Shown here: positions 28,870 to 40,100 of the stretch, piece by piece
Numbering within the stretch: the stretch's first letter is position 1
Layout of the letters: each line of letters starts with the position of its first letter
Source of the DNA: Seison nebaliae
Lineage: Eukaryota; Rotifera; Pararotatoria; Seisonacea; Seisonidae
Length of the DNA: 51,720 nucleotides
NCBI GenBank assembly: GCA_023231475.1
Contig: JALJEE010002927.1
Location: 1-51,720 of the forward strand
Direction of reading: 5' to 3'
Program-made: the position numbers and the translations under genes
Notes under the pieces: generated by a model
The model's database searches: none
What the model saw: the letters and a program-made list of their open reading frames with translations, nothing else
What the model was told of the DNA's origin: nothing

Positions 28870-31800
28870 ATAAGAAAAACAATATTGATGATATCAGGCC
28901 CTCTTATCACAAACGATTAATTGATTGAGAACATATCATTCATCATATATCTACTATTTATAATTTGAAAATTGATTTAATTCCCTTAATTCATTTCGAA
29001 TGATATAACCATCAAAATGTCAGATATAATTTGGAGGGGAGAAGTTCCCATTGGAAAAGAATTACTTATTAAAATTTTCATAAACACTTCAATATATTTC
29101 AATTGGGTTTAGTTGCATAAGGTTTTCTTCACGGATGTTAAGTTGATTATGAGAATTGAAGAATATTTTTATTCAGTCAATTTCTTCCCATGTCTGAATG
29201 TGGAAGTGGCAGTCGGCTTCGTACGGCAGTGCAAAGTACATGGGACATAGAGAGCGAATAGTTTGCATTCATCAACATCACACATGTAAAAGTTATCAAA
29301 TAATAATAATAAAAAAAGAAAGAGAATGTTATTGAAATTCGAATTGATATAAATTTTTCCAATTCGGCATATGTAGGTGGAGGGGAGGACGTCATGTCTC
29401 TAATGTTTCAGCTGTTGTGCAATTGTAGCGACCGAACCACTTCACGTCTTCATCAAACGAAGAACAAGACGGATAGGAACGAACAATAAAATGAATGTGT
29501 TGAATATAATAGGAATATAATGAGTATCTCTATGACATCATATTATTACAATTTGGGGGAAAGATTCGGAAGCAATGCGGAAAAGAAATAAATGTTTGAA
29601 ATGTTCTTGTTGAATTCATAAAAATTTAGATGGATAAAACTTGTCAGTTGAGAGAAGAGTGTGTGATGAATTTCAGAAGGAACGGAAGAAGACAAAGCGC
29701 ATCAACAGTTCATTTCAACTTTCAAATGATTTAATGCAAATACTCAATGTCCGATCATGAATGTCAATAAGATAATCGAATTAAATGAAGTGTCATCGAA
29801 TAATTGAGAGTAAAGCAAATGGGGATGAACGTATTAGCGTCTTCGTTTGAAATTGAACTAATCTTCATAATTTTGTCTTCAGTCACTCTGGCAAGAAAGA
29901 AGAATTCTTAAATTAGTAAAAGCAAACATGACGATGTTAATAATATTCACATAATATTCGAACAAAAGATGAGAAGAGGACGATCAAAATATACATGCGA
30001 AAATTGATATATTCCTTTCTCATTATTCTTAATGTTTTTCTTCTTCTTGTCGTTATTGACGTGAAAGAATTAATGAGCTTCTTTCACCATCACTAAGCAA
30101 GCCGGTTGTTGTTTAGTGGTTGAACGATTCGTCAGATAATGTAGACCTCAGAAACAGGAAAATGAGATATGAATTTCAATTGATTTTCCTTTTTTTCAAA
30201 AGAATCGATCAAATGAATAATGAAATTCATTCATTCTTGATCACATTCGACACACCACAACCATTCAATAACAATAGAATTAGATTGTAATGTAATTGAA
30301 TTCATTTTGAAAGTTTCTTCGCCAAAACAACCAAAAAGGAAGACATCACAGTTGCTACTTAAGTTTGTACACGATTATTTATAAAAACAAATGAATACAA
30401 TTTCCTTCCTTTCTTTTTCCGATACACTTATATTTCCTCGTCGGCTTTCCGCAAATTATTGATTTAATCATCTCTCTTCAGACGATGGCTGATGGCAAAT
30501 AAAAGAACCAGAAGATGAGCATTCTTATCTGTTCGATTCCTTCTCGTCCTTTTGGGGAGGAAGTCAAGGACTCACTTTTCCACATACACTCATCAATGAA
30601 ATATGATGAAATTTGAAGTTTTTTTTCATTCTCCTCCTGTTTTCCTTCTTCCTCTTCCCCCTTGTTCTCAAAAGTGTTAGAATAATTATATTTTCCCATT
30701 ATTCTCCATCCAAATCGACCAAATTACATTCGATCATCATTATTCATTCACTCATCCATTTCATTCATTCATTGACATTAGAATTCATCGAAAAAAACAA
30801 TATATCAATACGCCATAAAATACACCGTACTTATCGACAACAACGACGGGAGAGATAGTAAATTTGATTCCTATCGACAGGAGAGTAGATATTGATGTAG
30901 ATTAGTGTAATGTGATTCCCTTCAATGAAATTGGAAGAGAATTGCTTTCATCACAACCGATTATCAATTCAATCATCTTCAGGTTTTATTGATCTTAATA
31001 AAAAGTTCGTAATAGTTTCTTTTCGGTGAAATTATTCATTAGGAGAAAAAAAAAAATCATACTTCTCCACCTTTCCTTCTTTTACACGTTCGAACGTAAC
31101 GAAAGTAAATAATTCTCTTCTAAAAAAAGAACAATATTCTCGATATTAGAACGATCATATGATGTAACAACATTCAGTTCATTGTCATATTCTCCACTGT
31201 TTTACCTTGAATAACAGAATTATGATATAATTCGAATGATTTCCCTTCTCTGTCAATCGACTTCTTCACCAAATGATCCGTTTAAGAGAATGATGGTTGA
31301 CGGAGAAGAAAACGGAAATTGGGAAAGAGTAAAATCAGTTAGAACAGTCATTCCTATGACAACTAAATGAGGAGAATTAATGTGACAATTCAACTAGTCA
31401 AGCTAGCAGGAACGGAATTTAATAAATCTAAGGAATCCGTGAAAAAACCGTCAGAATGGAATCGAATATTATAATACTCCATATATATATTGATATCATG
31501 TGGGATTTGTTGTGAATAAAGAAAAAGAATTGTCAATAACAAGAATAATAATAGAGAAAAGACTGTCAGTAATTCATCTCGGAGGCAGTGGTAGCATTGA
31601 CCGCAAAAGAATCATGTTGTTGATGAGCAGTAGGTGACATGTAAGATTATCATGAGAATATATTCTCTTTATGTCTAATGATGTTATTTCTCTCTGTCCT
31701 CCTAACAATCACATCGATTAAACCTGACGAGAATGAGAGGAAAAAAATGACAAATGTTTCACCAATTATTTCTATTCCCTTTCCACAATTTATGTTCATT

Positions 31801-34762
31801 GATTAAATGCAATCATTCTAGAAAGAATCATATTATTATCGTTGTCGTTGGTAATGATGTCGGTCTTTGAGAATTGTAAGAGAATTGCGAACATCGTGAT
31901 ATTTATGGGGGAATAATATATTTATTTCGTTTAGAATTAATAGAAGAAGTTGGTGGAAAGATGAAATGTTTTTATGTGGAAGAGAATGGAAAGAAGAATA
32001 GAATACGAAGAATGGAGAGTCTTCAGAATTTCCTTTTCTTTTTTGTTGTAGTAATTGGAAGAGGGAGAAACGATTTGTTATAATAAAAAGAAAAGCAGTT
32101 CTCCCATTTCAAATTGACCATATTATATCAGACACTAAATAAAGTGAATGACCCAAATAAAATTAGTATCAGGTTTCGAAAAGACTCTTCTATCTCTTTC
32201 TCCTTTTCCCCCCAAGTGTTGTCTTTCTCACATATCGATATTTTGAATGAATGAAATTCTCTAATGATAATTATCCATATTCACTATTTATCCTTATCGA
32301 TTCTTCTCTTCCTAACGAATTGTCATGATTATCATACTATTTCATCCATCCCTCCACGTTCGTGGAGGTGGCAAGAACTTGTCCGATTTCCCGTTTCATC
32401 ACCACATCAACATCTTTCTGTCTCTCTCCTTTCATTTCACTCTCTCGTTTATACGTCTCTCGTTAACTTTATCTAATATTAGCGCACATGTTCGAATACT
32501 TATGTATATATCTCCATGTGTTTATTATCTGCATTCTGCCATAAAGTGATCGTTCTTAATACTTACCTCTAAACAAAAAGGACAAACAGGATAACTGACA
32601 AACAAATGAGAAATAATTAAAATAATCTTCTAAAGAAAATGGAAAACTAAAAAATGATCAATCTCAGAATTATAATGGTATGTCATTAAAAGGAAATAAA
32701 CATCGAAACAACAAATTCCATAAAATTGATAAATTCATTTTTGATCGAATTTTCTGGTTTAATGACAAAAAGAACGACAGGTGAGGAAGAATTGAATAAA
32801 TTTCAATAAATCATGACATAATGAATATTATTACGGAATTTAATCATAAATTCCATTAAGAGATACTTCGCTTTACTATAAACATCCACTTGATTCCTAT
32901 TTTTCAATAAAGCGATGAATGCACTACCGATTATCGGTGTTGGAGATACTTCACATTATCTTTTCTACATTTATCTAAAACAATTTTTATTAGTATAAAA
33001 TAGTTGTTTAATTTGACACAAATTCTAATTTAACTATGGAGGAGGCGAGTTAAAATAAACCGGAAAAATTATTGAGGACGATTAGCTCATGGGCTATTGG
33101 AATCTCTTGTAGGGGAATGTCCGAAATTATAACCACTTCAGTTCAAAAATTTGAAAAAATTTATTTGAATTTATCTATTTTTTGGAATTTTTCTTTTAGA
33201 AAAATAGGGGACAGTTCTATTCGATTGACTGAAAGTGGGTAGATTTACTTTGAGTAGAAGGGACATTTATATTTCTTATTCGCATTAAATTGTTACCCTT
33301 CTTTCCTAACAAACCTTCAAAAACCCGAAGAACAAACAAACTTCTTCTTATTTAGTAAATAACCTAAATAGTAAATATAATTTTTGGAAGCAGTAGATCT
33401 ATCAGAAATGAGATAAAATAAAGTTCGAAAAGAAATAGAAGGACTGTTTGTTTTTCTTCAACTGAATATAAAAATCATGAACTGTCCGGTGACTGATTCT
33501 TGATTTCGTTTATTATTTCCCATTAAATAATATTCACAAGGATATCTTGATAAATATGGAATGTTTATCATGGAATATGATCTTTAATAACGGACCGAAG
33601 AAATTTAACTAAAGCCTTCCTTAAAATTTATCTTCCTTTTTTTAGAAATATAAATATTATTATAAATTTCAAGGTGGGAAAGTGTAGGAACCTCGACAAT
33701 CTTGAATGAACTCGGGTGTACTGACCAAATGATGAAAGAGATGGAAAAAATGGAATTATTTTATTTCTAATGATTCCTACCGAAACTTAGTGGACTGAGG
33801 AGATTGGATGAATAAACTGATAGTAACTTAACGCCGAATTCAACACATTCGTCTCTTTTATTTCGGTATTATCGATCGGTGTAAGAATGGAGATAATTCC
33901 ATCTGTGCGAATAGAGGACGAGAGAAATGGTAAATAAAAAAAAATGTTCCTCTTCCGAAAGTGAACTGCTGTGAGAACGGTAGTTCTAGTGGAACTAGTT
34001 TAATTGATATGAAATAAATATGAAGTTCATTTCCTTTCGAATTTTTTGTTGAACTATCACTCAAATACTGTACGTGTTGCATGATTTATTTCTGATAATT
34101 TTGCAGCTGTTGCCTCTTCCTTTGTCGATAAATAATTATTGTAAAACCATTTCCATTCAACCTAAATTCCAATGGATATATTAGACAGATTGATATGGAT
34201 TCCATTAATATTTCTGTAATTATTCATATCTCAATGATACTGTACAGATGGAATGGAAATTCGTACGTATCGATTCTCCTCTCATGTATCGAATCTCCCA
34301 TTATTTTCTGTTGAAGATATTGTTCCTTTACACGAGTCTAATGGATGAAACGTGTATTTGATGGAACTAAAACTTTTATTTACAAGACGAATTTACACAA
34401 CTCGTTTCTTTAGAGACAGTTCCACTCTCACTACCATCACTTCCACATCGGACATATTTACTCATTTTCCTTTTATTCATCTCTCCCAAATTTTACCTAC
34501 TTGTACTTTTATCTTAACAAATTTTGACAGTTCTTCTTCAAATTCTCCCTACAGAAAATCGGACTTTTCTAACATTATGGTAGACATAACTACCTGACAT
34601 AAGATTAGATAAAATAAATTTGAATGAAATAATTTATTGGAAGAAACGGGAGCGGAATTAGAACTCTTAAAACGAATATATTTGACCGATTTTCCCTCAA
34701 TTAATAGATACGACTCTGATGGTTTTCGAGACGGTTTCGTTCCGGTTTCCTAGAGAATATAA

Positions 34763-34945
34763 ATGTGGATTCGATTATACTTGTCACAGAAGAATGGAAT
34801 GTTTAACGATTTGGGAAACTTGTCAGAAATGTTGAATGAAGTAAAATTAAATGAAGTATATAATATACATGATAATGGGAGAGAAATCTATTCGAATGGA
34901 TTCTCCTGGAATCACGAACTGGAAACATTGTCATACAGCAGTTAA
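34763..34945 (+). CDS. Possible small ORF of 60 residues
   Basis: An ATG-initiated frame encoding a hydrophilic, acidic peptide beginning MWIRLYLSQKNGMFNDL. Its residue mix is less biased toward Phe/Ser/Ile than the surrounding chance ORFs. No homology, signal peptide or splice evidence is visible. It lies inside the gene-poor stretch and may well be chance. Confidence 0.15.
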   Translation: MWIRLYLSQKNGMFNDLGNLSEMLNEVKLNEVYNIHDNGREIYSNGFSWNHELETLSYSS

Positions 34946-35940
34946 AATTAGGGTTTTATTTATTCAATAATTGATTTGGAAAGAAGTTTGGAGGAAAGAA
35001 AGATGGAATAACAATTGCGGAATTGATAGCAATGAATTATTTAGCATATGGTTTCTCGTCGTCTTTTTTTTTTAAACGAATAAGGAGATCGAATCAAATA
35101 TTGAGTTACTTTAATATTCGATTTTTATGTGTAAGATTCATTAAGTAGGGAGGATGAGGAAATAGCATCATTTATTCTTTTCACCTATCGTAATTCGTAA
35201 ACATTCGGAAAGATGTTCTCCGTTTGACTCGAAATTTTTCAGTGAGATTTGATTTCTCATTGACAGGAATTGTGGATGGCATACACCATATGATAGATCG
35301 AATTAAAACAAGTCGAGTAGATGATGTCGAGTGAAAGAAAAGTACAATATTCATAAGGAATAATGTAATAACAGTGGGATATAAAAAGAAGTGTATATCG
35401 TTTGATTGATGGAGCATAGTTGAGAGTGAAGACATTTCTTTTTATTTCCTTGACTTATTGAGGTGGAGAAGTTTATCGACAATCGATTGTCGGTTGTTTT
35501 TCCTTAAAAAAAAACTTCTTTTTTTCTTTAATCGTCAATTGAGTAGTGTTTGTGTTAAAAGTATGGGATATATCCGATATTCTTCTTTCCTGTATCTCAC
35601 ACGATATATGTTCGATGTGTGGTATGTAAATGAAGTGAGTTTGGAGGAAGCTGAGTTGGAGGTGGGATATAGGAAGAACGGAGAATGACACTTCATTGCT
35701 TGTAATACAATGACAATATATCGAAATTCCACAAAAAAAATTTAAGTGAATCAAAGTCGTTCAATTCACTTAAGTGAACATATCAGAAAATTAGTTGGTC
35801 GATCTACAAAATTCCTCTCAGACATCATTTCTCATAAGAAAGTGTGTTACACAATTCATCATTTGTTTGATGAATAATATTAGTGGGAGATGAATAGACT
35901 CAAACTTTGGAATTTCGTTGAATGGAACGAATAAAAGGAT

Positions 35941-36183
35941 TTACGAACTTCGTCGAACTAACGATTCCTTAGAAATTGTCTGTTGGGTAGGAGTGTACAC
36001 AAAGGCAGGACACAGTTCTACGTCGTCACTCGATGGAAGTTTGTTTGTTTGTTGATGTCGATGGATATAAAGGATCATATTCCATCTAATAAATAGACAA
36101 AGAATTTGTAGAACGACTTGGTATATTGGTAATTTGCACATGTCGAAACGAACGGGGAACATGATCAATTCTTCAGCCGACAT
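35941..36183 (-). CDS. Possible small single-pass membrane protein or terminal exon
   Basis: An 80-residue frame begins MSAEELIMFPVRFD directly after an AAACAG acceptor-like sequence and ends TAA at 35941. It has one hydrophobic segment (IYQVVLQILCLFIRW) followed by a polar tail. The frame stays open upstream to about 36276 without another ATG, so this may be the last exon of an unseen gene. No family was recognised. A plus-strand ORF overlaps it (36134-36409). Confidence 0.22.
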   Translation of the reverse strand: MSAEELIMFPVRFDMCKLPIYQVVLQILCLFIRWNMILYIHRHQQTNKLPSSDDVELCPAFVYTPTQQTISKESLVRRSS

Positions 36184-36791
36184 CTGTTTAATTGCTCTCC
36201 CAATGGTTGAAATGCTACATCGTTCGAATGATCGACAACATTTGTTTAATTTACTCGAAAATGTTTTGATTCTCAATCATAATTCATCATTCGAAATTAA
36301 TCATCATTGTCGATTGTTCTCAATTTGTGGATTGAATCAGAACATGTTTAATTCTAATCTCTTACAAAGTCAACGTTTTATGATTCTCCTTCAAAAACCC
36401 AAATTTTAGTACGAGAAATTATTTAAAGTATTAAAAGAAAGAAGAGAAGGACTTAACCCATTTCCCATCAACATGTCTCATATGAGAAAGATTTCGTTCT
36501 CTTTCATTCGAATATGTTAACGGGAACAATATGATTATAGAATAAATGAATGATATGATCCGTTTATTAAATTGAATATAAATTAGTAAATGTGAAAATC
36601 ATTTCGGTTATTGACTTGGCTTGTGTAGTTCTGCCTAATAATTAGTTTTAGGTTTTTTGTTTTTCTATTTCTCTTTTTTAGGTTTTATTTTTGTTCAATT
36701 TAGAATTCGTAGTGATTTTCTCGTCCCGAACTGGTTGTTTAGATTAACCTGATTACCGTTTTATTCGTCCAAATATTTTACCCATGAATTG

Positions 36792-37007
36792 ATGGGTCAA
36801 ATTTGTAGTGCATGTCGTAAACCGCAAAGGAAGAAAGTACGTAAAAGGGTCAAAAAGAAGAAGGGAGAAGATACGGACAAATTCAGTAGCAATTTAAGTA
36901 GTAACTTCTCACGAAATAACAACACCGGAAACAACCACATTCTGGATAGTTACGAATATGAAGAACTGCTAAAAATGCTTTTTATTGAGATGTTAGATAA
37001 GACATAG
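36792..37007 (+). CDS. Small predicted N-myristoylated, palmitoylated basic protein
   Basis: A 71-residue ORF from ATG at 36792. The N-terminus MGQICSACRK fits the N-myristoylation consensus MGxxxS exactly. Cys5 and Cys8 are placed for palmitoylation. A strongly basic run follows (KKVRKRVKKKK, residues about 14-25), then a Ser/Asn-rich linker, then an acidic amphipathic C-terminal helix (EYEELLKMLFIEML). Lipid plus polybasic anchors are the known way to hold small proteins on the inner plasma membrane or ciliary membrane. IFT172 starts 160 bases downstream on the same strand, so the genes are head to tail. An AATAAA (about 37038) follows within 35 bases of the stop. I do not recognise the family; the membrane anchoring is inferred from motifs only. 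Confidence 0.5.
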   Translation: MGQICSACRKPQRKKVRKRVKKKKGEDTDKFSSNLSSNFSRNNNTGNNHILDSYEYEELLKMLFIEMLDKT

Positions 37008-37166
37008 ATGAATGTCTAAATAGAATCATTCAATTTCAATAAAACAAACAATACTTTAATTAAATTGAGAATTAAAACGATGAGATTATGTCCAAACATT
37101 CCAAATTGAAAATTTATTATTTCTTTTGAATTTGATTGATAATTATTTACGTTTTGCTGCCTTTAA

Positions 37167-40100
37167 ATGAAAATTAAACGATTGGGAACGATTGCTCAGT
37201 TCGATGAAGTTCCTTCATAGTTCACGTTCTAATACAATATTTCTTCCAATTAGCATAAATGTGTACGTGCCATAGCTTTCAGTTCGGATAATCGACAAAT
37301 AGCTGTCGGTTTCCCAGATAGAACTATTCGAATTTTTGATGAACATGGCGCTAGTCAGAGTACTATTCATGTTGCAACAACTAAAAGAGTTGGGTGTATT
37401 TTAATTAAAAGTATTTAATTCTCTAAAAGGACAGCACAATTTTGGTAATTGAATATTCTCCCGCATCTCTTCAATTGGCCGTGGGATTTAGTGATTGTAT
37501 GATATTAGTCTATTCTCTTGAACAGTTATCAATTTCAGGAATTGTATCATTTCATAACCATTACAATTTCCAGAGGGAAAGAATTGATATCTAAATTTAA
37601 CAATCCAACTCCGGCTAGTCAGATGAATTGGTTAATGAATAACCAGCTGATTACCGGTTTTATGGATGGTAAAATTAAAAGATTTGATATTCGCCGTAAT
37701 CGCAGTGCCACCGTCTACACTGGAAATACTCCGATAATCGTAATGAGAACGAAGTTTAATTTGCGGATGAAGAAATTTTTAAAAATTTTTTTTAAAGTTT
37801 TAAAAATAGTATACTCTATTCGGGACATGTCGATGGAACTATAGTACGATATGTGATCGATCCTGATAAGACCTCGTTAACAAATGTTATTCATTCGCCT
37901 AAATGCAAAAAATTATCAAAATTATGTAGGGATTGTTATTAAAACATCCAGTGGCACCAGATGCCATGGCGGTAACAGATCAGTTAATAGTTGTAGGTGG
38001 TTGTGATCGAAGAATCGTAATTTATAATGAAAATGGTGGAACGCTACAACAATTCAATTATCAGAATAATAATTCAACACGTACTTCAGATAAATTTGGA
38101 TTTCATGAATTACAATCCTCTCAAGTTCAGGATTCTGATCACGATTTCACTTCTGCTGTCGTTAATCCAAGTGGGCAAATGATCATTGTTGGTTCTTATG
38201 ATAAACTTCACATATTCACTTGGTCGGTAAATCGTGGTCTTTACACCGAAACTAATCCCATAGTGGTTGATAATATGTATTTAGTTAGTTCATTACTATG
38301 GCGACGAGATGGAGCGAGACTTTTGGTGGTTCAATTTTCATTGATCTTCTTTTCATCATCAGATTCGATAGGGTTCATCTGTCGGACGAATAGACATGTA
38401 TGATTGTAGTATGAAGAAATATAAAGTGCGAGATAAATTCGAAATAACTTACGTAGGAATCTCACAAGTTATTTACTCATTAATTTTTTTTGTGAAAAAT
38501 ATGAATAAATTCAACAGGTCATTGTTCATAATAAAGAAAATGGAGATCGAGTCAACTTAAAATCAAAACATAAACATGAAATATATGATATAAAAATTCT
38601 TCATAAAGATTCATTCGTTGTAGCGTATACTTCAAATTCCATATTAATCGGTGAAATTCATACGAAATTATTAAGCGAAGTTTCATGGAATGCATCTGCC
38701 GGTAAACATCGTTTCTATTTCGGCATTCCAAAAGTTGAAATTTTACTTCCTCATTATATTCCACAAATTCCGACTTTATAGGTTTGTATCATATTTACTC
38801 AAGGCGATTTATCGATCGTTGAATTTGGATATGATGAAATTTTAGCAACAGTCAGAACCGAATTTTTATCTCCCAATCAATTGAGTATTAAATTGAATGA
38901 AAGTCGAAATGAAAGTGTGAAGAATATCGCTTATCTGACTACTCAACATGACATCAATATTTATAACGTGAACGACGATCAAACTATCGACCGTATTAGT
39001 CATGATTCGGCAATTCTTTGGTTAGATTTGAATGAGACGAGTAAATATTTGTTATTGAAAGATAAACGACGACGAGTTATATTAAATTGTAGAATTAATT
39101 GGAATTTACCATCATTTTTAGTTGTTCATTTATAACCGAGATACTCAAGAAAAGAAATTGATAATTTCACTTTGTTCATTTGTTCAATGGATTCCTAATT
39201 CTGATGTGATAGTGGCACAAAGTAGAGACAATTTAAGTGTTTGGTATAATGTGGAAGCGCCGGAAGAAGTGACATTAGTACCAATCGACGGGGACATAAT
39301 CGAAGTGGTTCGAAATGCTGAACAGAAAAAAACTCAAGTTGTCGTATTGGAAGAGAACGAGAAGAAAGTTACATATCAATTGGAGAATAGTTTAATCGAA
39401 TTTGGAACTGCTATCGAAGATAAAGATTTTGCGAGAGCAATCGAATATTTGGAGAATGTGGAACAATCGGTAGAAACTGAAGCGATGTGGAGGAGTCTGA
39501 GTCATAATGGATTAGTAGACGGAAAATTAGAAGTTGTACAAAGATGTTATTCAGCATTAGGTGATGTATCGAAAGCGGCATATATGAGAGAAACCATCAA
39601 AATGGTTGATGAGATTCAAAAGAACACGAAAGTGCCTCGCGATAAAGCTATGGATCATTATACAATAAGAGCAAGATTAGAAATTTTGGATCATGATATA
39701 CAGAGAGCAGAAAATACTTATTTATCAGCAAAAGATGCAGATAAAGCACTCGAACTTTACAAGTCGTTGCATTTGTGGGATAAGGTGATTGAAGTGGCAG
39801 AACGTTCGCATCATAAAGATATTGAGAAGTATAAGAGTGCCTATGAAGCGTGGTTGATTGAAACAAAACAATTTGCCAAAGCGGCTTTATATAAAGAAAA
39901 GCTGGGTGATTTAGAAGGTGCTATCGTATTGTACGTAAAAGGTGGTTTACCTCATAAAGCTGGCCAATTAGTATTGACATCTGAAGAATTTACTTCGAAT
40001 ACTTCGCTTGTTGAGAATATCATTCGACAATTGGAAGGTGTTCATTATTTTGAGTCAGCCGGTGACTTATATGAAGCATCGAATCAATCTCGTGAAGCAT

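Larger units (their letters stand above)
21413..36791. other. 15.4-kb stretch with no convincing gene
   Basis: This is the largest gene-poor part of the window. It lies between the 5' ends of TTBK (minus) and the small plus-strand gene at 36792, so it should include both promoters and probably TTBK 5' UTR exons. Many short ORFs exist on both strands but lack conserved motifs, and their amino acids (Phe, Ser, Ile, Leu, Asn) are those of random AT-rich sequence. Visible details are a TAA microsatellite near 21876-21898, splice-donor-like GTAAGT on the minus strand near 24820, GTGAGT near 25785, a short less AT-rich island near 31575-31640, and two small ORFs listed separately. No transposase, reverse transcriptase or RNA gene was recognised. 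Confidence 0.5.

Noticed and set aside
29187-29244. CCCATGT/ACATGGG inverted repeat as a microRNA precursor
   Set aside because: Only the outer seven bases pair; the interior (GTGGCAGTCGG and CGGCAGTGC) is direct, not inverted, so no stable miRNA stem.
33078-33125. tRNA-like sequence with TTAGCTCATGGGC resembling an A box
   Set aside because: No B box or T-arm downstream and no acceptor pairing beyond a GGAC/GTCC pair.
36134-36409. 91-codon plus-strand ORF starting MHMSKRTGNM
   Set aside because: Overlaps a minus-strand frame with a better membrane segment and acceptor; neither is proven, and this one has no motif.
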